From Ruegeria sp. TM1040 (GTDB lineage: Bacteria > Pseudomonadota > Alphaproteobacteria > Rhodobacterales > Rhodobacteraceae): a stretch of 64,000 nt of DNA. Of the stretch, positions 50,662 through 60,097 are shown piece after piece. The notes under the pieces were generated by a model, which was not told the DNA's origin, did no database searches, and saw only the letters and a program-made list of their open reading frames with translations. Each line of letters opens with the position of its first letter. Within the stretch, counting starts at the first letter, position 1. The translations under genes and the position numbers were made by a program. The stretch is from positions 2,627,501 to 2,691,500 of the forward strand of contig NC_008044.1 in assembly GCF_000014065.1 (NCBI RefSeq). The letters are read 5' to 3'.

Positions 50662-52845
50662 CTAACGCAGACGCAAGGCGTTGAGTGAAACAGTTATGGA
50701 TGACGTGGACATCGCCAGCGCCGCGATCAAGGGGGTGGCCAGGCCCGCGATCGCAAGGGGCACCGCAATCACATTATAGAGTGTTGCGATCTGGAAGTTT
50801 TCCCGGATGCGTCTGGTCGCACGCTCTGCCACGCCGCAGGCTTCAGCGATGGGCGCTAGATCTTTGCCGAGCAAAACAATGTCTGAGGCAACCCGTGCTG
50901 CATCCAGTGCCGAAGCCGGAGAGATCGACACATGCGCACCTGCCAATGCAGCGGTATCATTGAGCCCATCACCCACCATCAGCACCTTGCGCCCTGTCTG
51001 GGTCAGCTCCGCAATGCGAGCGGCCTTGTCCTCAGGCAGGGCCTCAGCCACCCAGCTTTGAATGCCCAGGCGCTTCGCCAGATCCTCCACTGCGGCTGTG
51101 GTGTCACCAGATATCAGCAGAACATCCTTGCCCGCCCCCTGTAGCGCGCGCACGACCTCTTCGGCACCGGCGCGAAGGGCATCTTTGAAACAAATTGCGA
51201 CAGGCGCCCCCTCTCCGAGATCCAGCCAGGTCGCAGTTTGCTCTTGCGTCCCTCGAGCACCGACCCATGCTGCACGCCCAAGCCGAACCGGCTGGCCGTT
51301 CAGACGCGCCTCGGTGCCATAGCCGGGCACTTCGCGCAGATCTTCAAGCACAGCTGGCTCCGCCCCTGCATCTCTCGCTGCCCGCGACAGCGCAATGGCC
51401 AGCGGGTGACTTGAGCCAGACGCCAAGGCAAGCGCAACAGAGCGTTCTTTGGGGCTGAGTGTATCGAGGTTGACAACTTCCGGCGCGCCCTCCGTCAAGG
51501 TTCCGGTCTTATCAAAAACTACCGTATCAACCTCGGCCAGCCGTTCAAGCGCGGTGGCGTGTTTGACAAGAAGCCCGGCCCGGAACAGCCGCCCCGATGC
51601 CGCAGTGGTCACTGCAGGAACCGCAAGACCAAGCGCACATGGGCAGGTGATAATCAGAACAGCTGCGGCGATATTGAGGGCCGTGCGCAGATCGCAGGTA
51701 TAAAGATACCACCCAACAAACGCAAGAGCCGAGAGGATATGTACCCCCGGCGCATAGAGCTTTGCAGCGCTATCTGCCAGAGAGGTGTAGCGCGACCGGC
51801 CCGACTCGGCGATCGCAACCAGATCCGCCATTCGGTGCAGCGACGTCTCTGCGCCAACAGCTGTGGCGCGGATCGTCAGCGGCCCCGTGAGGTTCACTTC
51901 CCCTGCAGAGACAAGGCCCCCGGGCTCTGCCAGCACCGGAAGGGTTTCCCCGGTGAGCAAAGAACGATCAAGTTCCGAGCGCCCCTCGGTGATCTCTCCG
52001 TCTACGGGCATGCGCCCCCCGGGTCGCACGCGGATCAAATCCCCGATGGTCAGATCGGCGACCGAGACCTCGACCTCTTGTCCCTGTTTGTCCAGTCGCC
52101 AGGCACGCGGCACCTCAAGCGCTGCAAGCTCCTCGGCGGCAGAGCGGGCCGCCGCGCGTGTCCGATGATCGAGATAGCGCCCCGCCAGCAAGAAGAACGT
52201 CAGCGTCAGGGCGGCATCAAAATAGGCATGCTCCCCGGACAGTGTCGTCTCCCAAAGGGAGGTCAGCAGCGCCAACAGCAGCGCAAGAACAATCGGCACA
52301 TCCATATTGAGCCGCCGCGCCCGCAACGCCTGCCATGCGTTCTTAAAGAAGGGATGCCCAGAATAGACGATGGCCGGGAATGTGATCGCCGCCGAAATCC
52401 AGTGAAACATGTCACGGGTGGCATCGGAAGCCCCGGACCAGACCGAGATCGACAGCAGCATCACGTTCATGGACGCAAACCCCGCCACTGCCAGACGCAA
52501 CAACAGTTCACGCCCCGCCCGATCCGTCTCCGTAGCGGCCAGGGCTGCCAGATCCAACTCATGCGCCTCGTAACCAAGCGACGCGCAGATCGGGACCAAG
52601 TCGGCGGCGCGCATTTCTGGTTCGGCCTCCACCAAGGCGCGCTTCAACGTGAGGTTCACCCGCGCAGACCGTACACCCGGCACTTGCGACAGACCGCGCT
52701 CAACGGCGGAAATACAGGCCTGACAATGGATTGTTGGCAACGAGATCGCGAGACGCGCCTCGGTCGGGGCCTGCGCAATAGCTTCTGTCGGAGCGGCCGC
52801 GCAGCCCGGACAAACCGCCGTTTGGTGGTGCATCTGGGCAGTCAT
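50662..52845 (-). CDS. ccoI: Copper-transporting P1B-type ATPase CcoI (FixI)
   Basis: The 727-residue pump begins with a cysteine pair C12-x2-C15 and a heavy-metal-associated domain with Cys41-x2-Cys44 (HCQACISAVERGL). Membrane helices surround the ion motif TCPCALGLAVPAV, and the catalytic DKTGTLTEG, the TGE loop (SLLTGETLPV) and MVGDGLNDTAALAGA are all present. CcoI delivers copper to the periplasmic side for CcoN of cbb3 oxidase. GAGG lies 7 nt before the ATG. It follows ccoH after 78 bp. Confidence 0.96.
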   Translation of the reverse strand: MTAQMHHQTAVCPGCAAAPTEAIAQAPTEARLAISLPTIHCQACISAVERGLSQVPGVRSARVNLTLKRALVEAEPEMRAADLVPICASLGYEAHELDLAALAATETDRAGRELLLRLAVAGFASMNVMLLSISVWSGASDATRDMFHWISAAITFPAIVYSGHPFFKNAWQALRARRLNMDVPIVLALLLALLTSLWETTLSGEHAYFDAALTLTFFLLAGRYLDHRTRAAARSAAEELAALEVPRAWRLDKQGQEVEVSVADLTIGDLIRVRPGGRMPVDGEITEGRSELDRSLLTGETLPVLAEPGGLVSAGEVNLTGPLTIRATAVGAETSLHRMADLVAIAESGRSRYTSLADSAAKLYAPGVHILSALAFVGWYLYTCDLRTALNIAAAVLIITCPCALGLAVPAVTTAASGRLFRAGLLVKHATALERLAEVDTVVFDKTGTLTEGAPEVVNLDTLSPKERSVALALASGSSHPLAIALSRAARDAGAEPAVLEDLREVPGYGTEARLNGQPVRLGRAAWVGARGTQEQTATWLDLGEGAPVAICFKDALRAGAEEVVRALQGAGKDVLLISGDTTAAVEDLAKRLGIQSWVAEALPEDKAARIAELTQTGRKVLMVGDGLNDTAALAGAHVSISPASALDAARVASDIVLLGKDLAPIAEACGVAERATRRIRENFQIATLYNVIAVPLAIAGLATPLIAALAMSTSSITVSLNALRLR

Positions 52846-52923
52846 CGTCTAGCCTCAGGCCTCTGCACAAAACGGGCAGTCGCCCCCCCGCAGGCGCCGA
52901 AAAAGAAGGCATCTCGCATGATC

Positions 52924-53400
52924 TCAGTCCTTTACGTGCAGGATCACCCGCTGCGTGAACTCGGTGCCATCTTCGGCGCGCGCGATCATCCGGATGTTCC
53001 AGTTCCCCGGGGCCAGCTCTGCGGGGGCCACATAGGCCGACCCGTCAAAGCGGAACTGCGGCTTTTGATCGTCCCTGACATGCGTGGCGCGTCCCAGCGT
53101 CGCAGTGAGCGAGGCGACCTCAACCGGCTGGCCGTCACGATCGCTGATCTCGAGCTTCACCTCGTTCCCTATCGCCGAGGCGTAGACCGACCAGCCCAGC
53201 GCTTCTTGCGCGGCGCGGCGCGTATCAAATTGCTGGCTCGCAACATAGGAGTTCTTGACCTCGACACCCGGAAACGTGCTCACCGCGCTGTAGGCCATGT
53301 AGAGGTTCACCGAAATGATGATCCCAAAGGCCCCCACACAGACTGCAAGCATATGTTTGCCGGTGAACTGGCGGGGTGCTTTTGTGGTTTCGCTATGCAT
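52924..53400 (-). CDS. ccoH: cbb3 oxidase assembly protein CcoH (FixH)
   Basis: The 158-residue protein has one N-terminal membrane helix (MLAVCVGAFGIIISVNLYMAY near residue 18) and a periplasmic FixH domain including GVEVKNSYVASQQFDTRRAAQEALGW (in parts) and GNWNIRMIARAEDGTEFTQR near the end. CcoH interacts with CcoN and stabilises the cbb3 complex during assembly. The ATG lies 3 bp after the ccoG stop codon, so translation is coupled. Confidence 0.94.
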   Translation of the reverse strand: MHSETTKAPRQFTGKHMLAVCVGAFGIIISVNLYMAYSAVSTFPGVEVKNSYVASQQFDTRRAAQEALGWSVYASAIGNEVKLEISDRDGQPVEVASLTATLGRATHVRDDQKPQFRFDGSAYVAPAELAPGNWNIRMIARAEDGTEFTQRVILHVKD

Positions 53401-53403
53401 GGA

Positions 53404-54834
53404 TCAGTTCCCCCGTCCGTTGAATGTCGTGTCACGATAGGCGCGCTCGCCTGAGGTCAAATCTTCGACCCAGAGTCTCAGGCCAGTGTTTTCCGCCTCT
53501 GCCGGCGCGCTGTCCCGTGGTGCAGAGACATAGACCCGCTGCAATTCGGCGCTGTCTGCGGGCACCTCGACCTTGGTGCCTTCTTCGCCCTCAAGCGTGA
53601 CAGAGAGCGTAGGATCACCAACAATCGACATCTCAAAGATCCGAGCCTCCCCGTTCTTGTTCGAGAGGCGCACGTCGTAGGTGTTGCGGATAGTGCCATC
53701 CGACAGAGTCACATAAGTCGGGTTGCGCACGGGTGCGACGGTCATGTTGATGTCTGCTCGAATGAAGAGCGCAAAGACAAGCGCCAGACCAACACCTCCC
53801 CAGAGGGTTGTGTACATGATCGTACGTGGGCGCAAAATGTGCTTCCAGACCGGGCGCGGCGGCTTGCCTGCACGTTCCTGTGTCTCGTCTGAAAGCGCCA
53901 TGTAGTCGATCAGCCCGCGTGGTTTGCCCACTTTGGCCATGATGTCGTCGCAAGCGTCGATACAAAGCGCGCAGGTGATGCACTCCATCTGCTGCCCGTC
54001 CCGAATGTCGATTCCCATCGGGCAGACGTTCACACAGGCCATGCAGTCGATACAGTCGCCCAACTGCTCCGCCTCAGCGGATTTGCGGTGTTTGCCGCGC
54101 GGCTCACCACGCCAATCGCGATAGCCCACCGTCAGCGTGTCCTCGTCCATCATAGCCGCCTGGATACGGGGCCATGGGCAGGCATAGATGCAGATCTGTT
54201 CGCGCGCAAAACCGCCAAAAAAGAAGGTCGTAAAAGTCAGGATCGCCATCGTCGTGTAGGCCACCGGATGCGCTTGCCCCGTCACCAGATCCTGAAGCAG
54301 TGTCGGCGCATCTGCAAAATAGAAGACCCACGCCCCACCAGTCGCAAGACCGATCAACAGCCAGGCGACCCATTTGGTGACCCGCAGGCGAACCTTTTTG
54401 AAGTCCCATTTTTTCTGACGGTGCAAGCGCAGGCGCGCATTTCGATCCCCTTCGATCCAGCGCTCCACCAGAATGAAGAGATCGGTCCAGACAGTTTGCG
54501 GACAGGCATAACCGCACCAGACCCTCCCCAAGGCCGAGGTAAAGAGAAACAGCCCTAGGCCGGCCATGATCAAAAGGCCCGCCACAAAATAGAACTCATG
54601 TGGCCAGATCTCGATCCAGAAGAAGTAAAACCGCCGCCCGGCCAGATCGAGGAGGACCGCCTGATCCGGCAACTCGGGTCCACGATCCCAGCGGATCCAT
54701 GGCAGCAGGTAGTAGATCCCCAGTGTGACGGCCATGATCACCCATTTGAGGGTGCGAAACTTTCCCGATACGCGACGGGGAAAGATTGGCTCTCGCGCGG
54801 CGTAAAGGCTGGGGGTTTGGCTCGAATCGCTCAA
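53404..54834 (-). CDS. ccoG: cbb3 oxidase maturation ferredoxin-type protein CcoG (RdxA/FixG)
   Basis: The 476-residue protein has several membrane helices, the conserved RVWCGYACPQTVWTDLF region near residue 103, and two [4Fe-4S] motifs CIDCMACVNVCPMGID near residue 263 and CITCALCIDACDDI near residue 283. The C-terminal Ig-like domain is typical of FixG. CcoG reduces copper for loading into cbb3 oxidase. An FNR box is centred about 69 bp upstream of the start. The gene heads ccoG-ccoH-ccoI-ccoS. Confidence 0.95.
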   Translation of the reverse strand: MSDSSQTPSLYAAREPIFPRRVSGKFRTLKWVIMAVTLGIYYLLPWIRWDRGPELPDQAVLLDLAGRRFYFFWIEIWPHEFYFVAGLLIMAGLGLFLFTSALGRVWCGYACPQTVWTDLFILVERWIEGDRNARLRLHRQKKWDFKKVRLRVTKWVAWLLIGLATGGAWVFYFADAPTLLQDLVTGQAHPVAYTTMAILTFTTFFFGGFAREQICIYACPWPRIQAAMMDEDTLTVGYRDWRGEPRGKHRKSAEAEQLGDCIDCMACVNVCPMGIDIRDGQQMECITCALCIDACDDIMAKVGKPRGLIDYMALSDETQERAGKPPRPVWKHILRPRTIMYTTLWGGVGLALVFALFIRADINMTVAPVRNPTYVTLSDGTIRNTYDVRLSNKNGEARIFEMSIVGDPTLSVTLEGEEGTKVEVPADSAELQRVYVSAPRDSAPAEAENTGLRLWVEDLTSGERAYRDTTFNGRGN

Positions 54835-54896
54835 CTTCTGGCTCCGATCCTGTGACAGGTCTGATTGTGTTCTCTCAGAGGCCAGCGGTCGAGACT

Positions 54897-54910
54897 TTGA
54901 CGTGGATCAA
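54897..54910. promoter_or_regulatory. FNR/FnrL box upstream of ccoG
   Basis: TTGACGTGGATCAA matches TTGAY-N4-RTCAA. It is centred 69.5 bp before the ccoG ATG, allowing a class II promoter with a leader of about 28 nt. Confidence 0.85.
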
Positions 54911-54981
54911 AAATCGCATCTCGCATGTGCATTTTGCCCATCTGTCGCTGGCGCTGCGAGCGCCGCACAAGAACTGTACGG

Positions 54982-55866
54982 TCAGATCAAGGGCGTAGAG
55001 TCGCGCTCTCGCCGCAGCCAGTTGACGAAATGCCGCGCACCCGGACGCAGCAAGCACGGGCGGTGCACTATGTGATAGCCACGGCCCTTTTCTTCGCAGA
55101 AAAGCTCGGTCAGGCGGCCCGCCGCCACATCGAGCGCGACGAATTCACGCACCGACACCGCAACCCCCTGCCCCGCGCGCAGCGCTTCCATCAACAAGTT
55201 GCCCGGCAAAACGACTCGCCCCGCCTTAACGCCATCTTGAACGCCTCGGGAGCGCAGCCAGACCGACGCCTCATTGGTGCCGATTTCCTCAAGCCAGGGC
55301 AGGTCCAGCAGGTCCTCCGGCGTTGTGACGGCGCGTTTATCCAAGAGACCCGGCGCAGCCACCACGACCATCGGCGAAGCGAGCAGCATCTCTGCCTCGA
55401 GCCCCGGCCATGTGCCTGTTCCATAGCGCAGGGCAATATCGATCCCACCTGGGGCAAGACGCACCACTTCGCCGGTGGGGTCGATCACCAGATCGACATC
55501 GGGGTAGGCCTGACGGAACCCCGCCAGCCGTGGCATCAGCCAATGAGTCGCAAACATTGGCGTGCAGGTAACATGCAGAGGCTGCCCTGCGCCGCGTGAG
55601 GTCAGGTCCTGCACGGCGCTGCGAATCGCGCCAAACCCAAGCGCCAGCGCCTGTGCTAGCTGCTCGCCCTCGCTCGTCAGACGCAGCGAGCGGCCAGAGC
55701 GGTCCAGAAGCGGCACCCCCATATGCGTCTCAAGGTGGCGCAATTGCTGACTGATGGCAGCGTGGCTGACGTTCAGCTGCTCGCCTGCCTGTTGCAGGTT
55801 GCCGGTCTCCGCAAAGGCCGCAAAAGCCCTCAGGGCCGACAAGGGGGGCATGTCGCGCCAGTTCAT
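54982..55866 (-). CDS. LysR family regulator (GcvA-like)
   Basis: The 294-residue protein begins MNWRDMPPLSALRAFAAFAETGNLQQAGEQLNVSHAAISQQLRHLE (in parts), a typical LysR winged helix-turn-helix of the GcvA branch. The effector domain contains DIALRYGTGTWPGLEAEML near residue 145. It lies between ccoG and the small gene at 55977 and is divergent from the latter. A GTAAG-C-CTTAC palindrome lies just upstream of its start and is a candidate self-binding site. The regulated genes and effector are unknown. Confidence 0.9.
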   Translation of the reverse strand: MNWRDMPPLSALRAFAAFAETGNLQQAGEQLNVSHAAISQQLRHLETHMGVPLLDRSGRSLRLTSEGEQLAQALALGFGAIRSAVQDLTSRGAGQPLHVTCTPMFATHWLMPRLAGFRQAYPDVDLVIDPTGEVVRLAPGGIDIALRYGTGTWPGLEAEMLLASPMVVVAAPGLLDKRAVTTPEDLLDLPWLEEIGTNEASVWLRSRGVQDGVKAGRVVLPGNLLMEALRAGQGVAVSVREFVALDVAAGRLTELFCEEKGRGYHIVHRPCLLRPGARHFVNWLRRERDSTPLI

Positions 55867-55868
55867 AT

Positions 55869-55879
55869 GTAAGCCTTAC
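55869..55879. promoter_or_regulatory. Palindrome at the LysR gene start
   Basis: GTAAGCCTTAC is an 11-bp palindrome (GTAAG-C-CTTAC) 2 bp upstream of the LysR ATG in the divergent gap. LysR regulators commonly bind here. Confidence 0.4.
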
Positions 55880-55976
55880 TTACACGTTGAATTTCTTCCT
55901 GACTCGCATATCAGGCGCACTCGGGCAAGCATGAGCGCAGTTTCCTTCCACCCTGCCCCTATCAAGGAGTACAAGC

Positions 55977-56180
55977 ATGTTAGTTGATATTTACGCCCGA
56001 TCGATGCTGAACGCGACCCGCCACTCGGATCTGCCGGTGCGGCCCCTACCCGCTCCAGCCCGGCGATCGCGCCTGTCCCTCAGTGGCATGCTGCGGTTTT
56101 TGAAGATCCGGGTGGGCGCGCGTCAGGCAAACGAAAGAAGAAACCTACCCCACGCCACACACCCTGTGGCGTGCAAGTAA
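55977..56180 (+). CDS. Small basic hypothetical protein
   Basis: The 67-residue frame has a strong ribosome-binding site, AAGGAG 7 nt before the ATG. The sequence begins MLVDIYARSMLNATRHSDLPVRPLPAP and continues with a basic, serine- and arginine-rich part. No membrane helix or enzyme motif is visible. It is divergent from the LysR gene and may be its target. I do not recognise a named family with confidence; the arginine-rich character recalls DUF1127-type proteins. Confidence 0.55.
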   Translation: MLVDIYARSMLNATRHSDLPVRPLPAPARRSRLSLSGMLRFLKIRVGARQANERRNLPHATHPVACK

Positions 56181-56221
56181 TCGCCCAGCGCCTGCGGCCT
56201 GTACCACATCCAGACGACCGG

Positions 56222-56367
56222 AAGACAAAAGACGCCAGTTCTCCAGGAAACGCGCAAACAAGCAGAGAACTGGCGTCAATTGAGCCCGTCCGTTCCCGGA
56301 ACGGGATCAGGCGAAAAGCAAGGTCTGACACAAAGGCCTTCCCAACCATGACCCTGGATTTCGTCTT
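56222..56367 (-). ncRNA. Candidate FnrL-controlled small RNA
   Basis: On the minus strand a perfect 13-bp stem (GACGCCAGTTCTC at 56231-56243 with GAGAACTGGCGTC at 56265-56277, 21-nt loop) is followed by TTTTGTCTT, a good intrinsic terminator. A second palindrome, CCGTTCC-C-GGAACGG (56290-56304), precedes it. An FNR box at 56402-56415 is placed so that a class II start would fall near 56367, giving a transcript of about 145 nt. The only open frame crosses the terminator, so a noncoding RNA is more likely. The 5' end is inferred. Confidence 0.45.
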
Positions 56368-56401
56368 GTTCCCACTGTGCCTCCGGCCTTGGTTGGCGGC
56401 C

Positions 56402-56415
56402 TTGATACAGATCAA
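56402..56415. promoter_or_regulatory. FNR/FnrL box in a gene-free stretch
   Basis: TTGATACAGATCAA is a perfect match to TTGAY-N4-RTCAA. It is not in front of an annotated gene; downstream on the minus strand lies the candidate small RNA. On the plus strand only about 110 bp separate it from the terminator that ends ccoP. Confidence 0.75.
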
Positions 56416-56492
56416 CCCGCTGCGCATTTGTCCCTCAAAGACGTCGCTAGAGCCTGGATTCTAGAGGCTTGGACGCCATTGTCCCCCAAACG

Positions 56493-56527
56493 AAAAGGGC
56501 CGCCCCAGATGGAGCGGCCCAGTCTTT
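56493..56527 (-). terminator. Rho-independent terminator of ccoNOQP
   Basis: GGGCCGC pairs with GCGGCCC (7 bp, 10-nt loop) and is followed on the minus strand by TTTTCG. A T-run (TCTTTT) lies on the other side too, so the element may be bidirectional. Confidence 0.8.
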
Positions 56528-56542
56528 TCAGTGTTATGGCGC

Positions 56543-57427
56543 TTACTCGCCGCCACCCAATTGGTGGACATAGGCGCTGACTGCGCGGATCTCAGCTTCG
56601 CTCAGACGGCTGTCCCAGTTCGGCATGACCCCAAAACGCGAGTTCCAGACTGTCTCGTAGAGAGTGTCGTAGTCGCCCCCATAGAGCCAGATCGCGTCCT
56701 TCAGGTTCGGCGCACCTTGGTAGATATCACCCGATGCGTCCGCCCCATGACAGGAGGCGCAGTTTTCTTCGAACACAACCGCGCCCGCAGCCACTTCGCT
56801 TGCGTCTTTGGGCGTGTCTGACAGGGACATCACGTAGTTTACGACCTGACTGACCTCTTCTTTTTGGAGCAGTTCATCACGACCAAAGGCGGGCATTGCG
56901 GAATAGCGGGCATCGTCGCTTTCCTCGTTGCGAATGCCATAAGAGACCGTGGCATGAATGTCTTCCATCGTGCCACCCCAGAGCCAGTCATCATCCAAGA
57001 GGTTCGGATAGCCTTTGGCCCCCGCCGCACCAGACCCGTGACACTGCGCACACCATGTCTTGAAGACGGCGGCCCCGGCAGAGACGGCGTAGCCCTCAAG
57101 CTCGGGATGGCCCGGAATGGCGGCAAGTTCCAGCGCTTCGAGCTGGGCGTTGATGGGCGCGTTGGCCTCATCGACGGCGGCAATCTCGGCCTCGACCTGA
57201 CCACGCGAAGACCATCCGGTGATCCCGGAGGTGGCCGCGCTGACCATCGGCCATGCAGGATAGGCGATGGTATATCCGATGCCCCAGATGATCGTGGCGT
57301 AGAACACCCACAGCCACCAGCGCGGCATCGGGTTGTCGAATTCCATGATCCCGTCCCACTCGTGGCCGGTGGTGTTTGGATCGCCCTCGTGGATCTTTAC
57401 TGTCTTTTTATTGCCCGTTTCACTCAT
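56543..57427 (-). CDS. ccoP: cbb3 cytochrome c oxidase subunit III, di-haem CcoP
   Basis: The 294-residue protein has one N-terminal membrane helix (WWLWVFYATIIWGIGYTIAY near residue 37) followed by two cytochrome c domains with haem motifs CAQCH near residue 127 and CASCH near residue 219. CcoP receives electrons and passes them to CcoO and CcoN. Its start overlaps ccoQ by 4 bp (ATGA). It ends the ccoNOQP operon before a terminator. Confidence 0.96.
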   Translation of the reverse strand: MSETGNKKTVKIHEGDPNTTGHEWDGIMEFDNPMPRWWLWVFYATIIWGIGYTIAYPAWPMVSAATSGITGWSSRGQVEAEIAAVDEANAPINAQLEALELAAIPGHPELEGYAVSAGAAVFKTWCAQCHGSGAAGAKGYPNLLDDDWLWGGTMEDIHATVSYGIRNEESDDARYSAMPAFGRDELLQKEEVSQVVNYVMSLSDTPKDASEVAAGAVVFEENCASCHGADASGDIYQGAPNLKDAIWLYGGDYDTLYETVWNSRFGVMPNWDSRLSEAEIRAVSAYVHQLGGGE

Positions 57428-57621
57428 TGCTGGGCCTCCGGTTGAGCGGCGCGCTCGGACGCCGGCTTGTCCGCGTTGCGGAAGGGGATGTTGGCTGTGT
57501 CCTCATAGGTTTTGGTGGAACCCGGGCGGAACGCCCAGATCACAACACCAATGAAGAAGAGGAACAGAAAGAGAAGCATCCAGCTGTCGGCGAACTCTCG
57601 CAGCAGCGAATAGGTTTCCAT
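57424..57621 (-). CDS. ccoQ: cbb3 cytochrome c oxidase subunit CcoQ
   Basis: The 65-residue protein has a single helix (WMLLFLFLFFIGVVIWAF near residue 14) and a tail beginning RPGSTKTYEDTANIPF, the CcoQ pattern. CcoQ stabilises the cbb3 complex and can influence its interaction with CcoP. It lies between ccoO (14-bp gap) and ccoP (4-bp overlap). Confidence 0.94.
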   Translation of the reverse strand: METYSLLREFADSWMLLFLFLFFIGVVIWAFRPGSTKTYEDTANIPFRNADKPASERAAQPEAQQ

Positions 57622-57635
57622 GGCTCAATCCTCCC

Positions 57636-58364
57636 TTAGCGGCTTGCGTCGGGTGTGAAGGTCGAGAAATCGACCAACGTGCCGAGCATCTGCAGATAGG
57701 CGATCAATGCATCCGCCTCGGATACACCGGGCTGACCATCAAAGTTGCGCACATTGACGCTCTCGCCGTAGCGCTCCAGCAGCCCGTCATAATCGCTGTC
57801 GGGATCGGCTTGTGCGCGGAAGTCGCGACGAGCTTCTTCGATCATCGCCTCGGTATAGGGGACACCGACAATCGCATTGGTGGCCATCAGTTCTCCGATG
57901 TATTTGCCATCAATACGGGTGCGCTCCAGGAAGTCATACTTGGGCATGACCGACTCTGGCACAACCGCCTGCGGGTCACGCAGGTGATCGACGTGCCACT
58001 CGTCCGAGTAGCGCCCGCCAACCCGGGCCAGATCCGGCCCGGTGCGCTTGGAGCCCCACTGGTGCGGGTGGTCGTACATCGACTCCGCCGCCAGCGAATA
58101 GTGACCGTAGCGTTCAACCTCATCCCGCATCGGACGGATCATCTGGCTGTGACAGACGTAGCATCCTTCGCGGATGTAGATCTCCCGCCCCGCCAGCTCG
58201 AGGGGGGTGTAGGGACGCATGCCCTCCACCTCCTCGATGGTGTTCTCTAGATAGAACAGCGGGGTGATCTGTACCAGGCCACCGATGGTAACCACGAGAA
58301 AGGAACAGATCAGCAGAAGCGTTGCGTTGGTCTCGAGGATTTTATGTTTGTCGAGAATTGCCAT
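57636..58364 (-). CDS. ccoO: cbb3 cytochrome c oxidase subunit II, mono-haem CcoO
   Basis: The 242-residue protein has an N-terminal membrane helix ([20 protein letters not shown] near residue 14) and one cytochrome c domain with [12 protein letters not shown] near residue 70; the distal methionine is probably in the VMPKYDFL region. It shuttles electrons from CcoP to the CcoN active site. It starts 14 bp after ccoN. Confidence 0.96.
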   Translation of the reverse strand: MAILDKHKILETNATLLLICSFLVVTIGGLVQITPLFYLENTIEEVEGMRPYTPLELAGREIYIREGCYVCHSQMIRPMRDEVERYGHYSLAAESMYDHPHQWGSKRTGPDLARVGGRYSDEWHVDHLRDPQAVVPESVMPKYDFLERTRIDGKYIGELMATNAIVGVPYTEAMIEEARRDFRAQADPDSDYDGLLERYGESVNVRNFDGQPGVSEADALIAYLQMLGTLVDFSTFTPDASR

Positions 58365-58378
58365 CTCTCCGGCCCTCC

Positions 58379-59983
58379 TTATTCAGCCGGGACCGCGACG
58401 GACAGGCTGGCCTCTTTGGCCGGCGCCCGACGAACGGTCATCCAGAGGTTATAGCACATGACCAGCGACCCGGTGAGGAACAGAACCCCGCCCAAACCAC
58501 GCATCACATACATCGGAAGCTTCGCAGCAACGGTGTCGGCAAAGGACCACACGAGGAAGCCGTTCGCATCCACTTCACGCCACATCAGGCCTTCCATGAT
58601 ACCGGTCACCCACATGGACGCCGCATAGAGAACGATGCCGATGGTCGCGAGCCAGAAGTGCCAGCTGACCAGGCTCAGGGAGTAGAGCCGCTCACGCTTC
58701 CACAGAACCGGGGTCAGGTAGTAGAGCGCACCGAAGGTGATCATACCATTCCAGCCCAGCGCACCAGAGTGCACGTGACCAATGGTCCAGTCGGTGTAGT
58801 GGCTCAGCGAGTTCACCGCACGGATCGACATCATCGGACCCTCAAATGTGGACATGCCGTAGAAGCCAACCGAGATCACCAGCATCCGCAGGACCGGATC
58901 GGTGCGCAGCTTGTCCCAAGCGCCCGAGAGCGTCATCAGACCGTTGATCATGCCACCCCAGGAGGGCATCCACAGCACGATCGAGAACACCATGCCCAGC
59001 GTCGAGGCCCAGTCCGGCAGCGCGGTATAATGCAGGTGGTGTGGGCCGGCCCAGATGTAGATGAAGATCAGCGCCCAAAAGTGGATGATCGACAGTTTAT
59101 AGCTGTAAACCGGACGATCTGCCTGCTTGGGAATGAAATAATACATCATGCCGAGGAAGCCTGCGGTCAGGAAGAAGCCCACCGCGTTGTGGCCATACCA
59201 CCACTGCACCATGGCATCCTGTACACCAGGCCAGACAATCACGGACTTGGAGCCCCAGATCGAAACAGGAATGGTCAGGTTGTTGACGAGGTGCAGCATC
59301 GCGACGGTCACGATGAAGGCGAGGAAAAACCAGTTGGCCACATAGATGTGGCGCTCTTTGCGGCGAATGATGGTACCGAGGAACACCGCCAGATAGGCCA
59401 CCCAGACAACGGTCAGCCACAGGTCGATGTACCACTCGGGCTCAGCGTATTCCTTGGACTGCGTTCCGCCCAAGAGATAGCCGGTTGCCGCAAGCACGAT
59501 AAACAGCTGATAGCCCCAGAAGACAAACCACGCGAGGTTGCCGCCCCAGAGTCGTGCCGCCGAGGTGCGCTGCACGATGTAAAAGGACGTCGCGATCAAC
59601 GCGTTACCGCCAAACGCAAAAATCACTGCAGATGTGTGCAGCGGACGCAGGCGGCCAAAATTCGCAAACCCTTCGGACCAATCAAAATTCAGAACCGGAA
59701 AAGCCAGCTGGAACGCAATGAAGGTCCCCACAAGGAACCCCGCGACACCCCAGAATGCGGTTGCAATGACACCTGCGCGCACCACGCCATCGAGATATTC
59801 CCCGGTGACGGGAGCCGGAACCGGCTCGTCGGTCTCGCGCAGTGTCCACAAGAACAGGCCACCTGCGACGAGCATCAAGATCACCGCATGTACCTGATAC
59901 GCCAGATCCCTGGCGTAGCCGGCGGCGATCATGAAGAAGACCGTCAATACGCCAAGCACTATCAGCTTGAGATAATTAGACAT
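58379..59983 (-). CDS. ccoN: cbb3 cytochrome c oxidase catalytic subunit CcoN
   Basis: The 534-residue protein has about twelve or more hydrophobic helices with the haem-copper oxidase histidines, including [22 protein letters not shown] near residue 85, [20 protein letters not shown] near residue 260 with the CuB ligand region, and [13 protein letters not shown] near residue 315. It reduces oxygen to water with high affinity. ATG 59983 has AGGGG 7 nt upstream; an upstream start at 60007 is less likely. The FNR box 107 bp upstream should switch the operon on when oxygen is low. Confidence 0.97.
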   Translation of the reverse strand: MSNYLKLIVLGVLTVFFMIAAGYARDLAYQVHAVILMLVAGGLFLWTLRETDEPVPAPVTGEYLDGVVRAGVIATAFWGVAGFLVGTFIAFQLAFPVLNFDWSEGFANFGRLRPLHTSAVIFAFGGNALIATSFYIVQRTSAARLWGGNLAWFVFWGYQLFIVLAATGYLLGGTQSKEYAEPEWYIDLWLTVVWVAYLAVFLGTIIRRKERHIYVANWFFLAFIVTVAMLHLVNNLTIPVSIWGSKSVIVWPGVQDAMVQWWYGHNAVGFFLTAGFLGMMYYFIPKQADRPVYSYKLSIIHFWALIFIYIWAGPHHLHYTALPDWASTLGMVFSIVLWMPSWGGMINGLMTLSGAWDKLRTDPVLRMLVISVGFYGMSTFEGPMMSIRAVNSLSHYTDWTIGHVHSGALGWNGMITFGALYYLTPVLWKRERLYSLSLVSWHFWLATIGIVLYAASMWVTGIMEGLMWREVDANGFLVWSFADTVAAKLPMYVMRGLGGVLFLTGSLVMCYNLWMTVRRAPAKEASLSVAVPAE

Positions 59984-60083
59984 TTCATGCCCCTTTGAAT
60001 GATTCACCCGAATCGTGTCCCTCGCAGATACACTTCGGGCGTCGTTTCCCCGTCCCTGATGCCAGAGCGCGGTTCTTCAAACA

Positions 60084-60097
60084 TTGATCTGTATCAA
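60084..60097. promoter_or_regulatory. FNR/FnrL box between ccoN and the universal stress protein gene
   Basis: TTGATCTGTATCAA matches the FNR consensus in the 223-bp divergent gap. It is centred 107 bp from ccoN and 116 bp from the stress gene. CATATC at 60120-60125 is in place for a -10 element of the plus-strand gene under class II control. Confidence 0.88.

Noticed and set aside
52846-52923. 25-codon frame between ccoH and ccoI with a stop overlapping the ccoI ATG
   Set aside because: No ribosome-binding site of its own beyond the ccoH end and no known cco gene of that form; ccoI has its own GAGG site.
56080-56427. 115-residue minus-strand frame across the FNR box region
   Set aside because: It runs through the 13-bp terminator stem and the opposing small gene, and has no protein family features.
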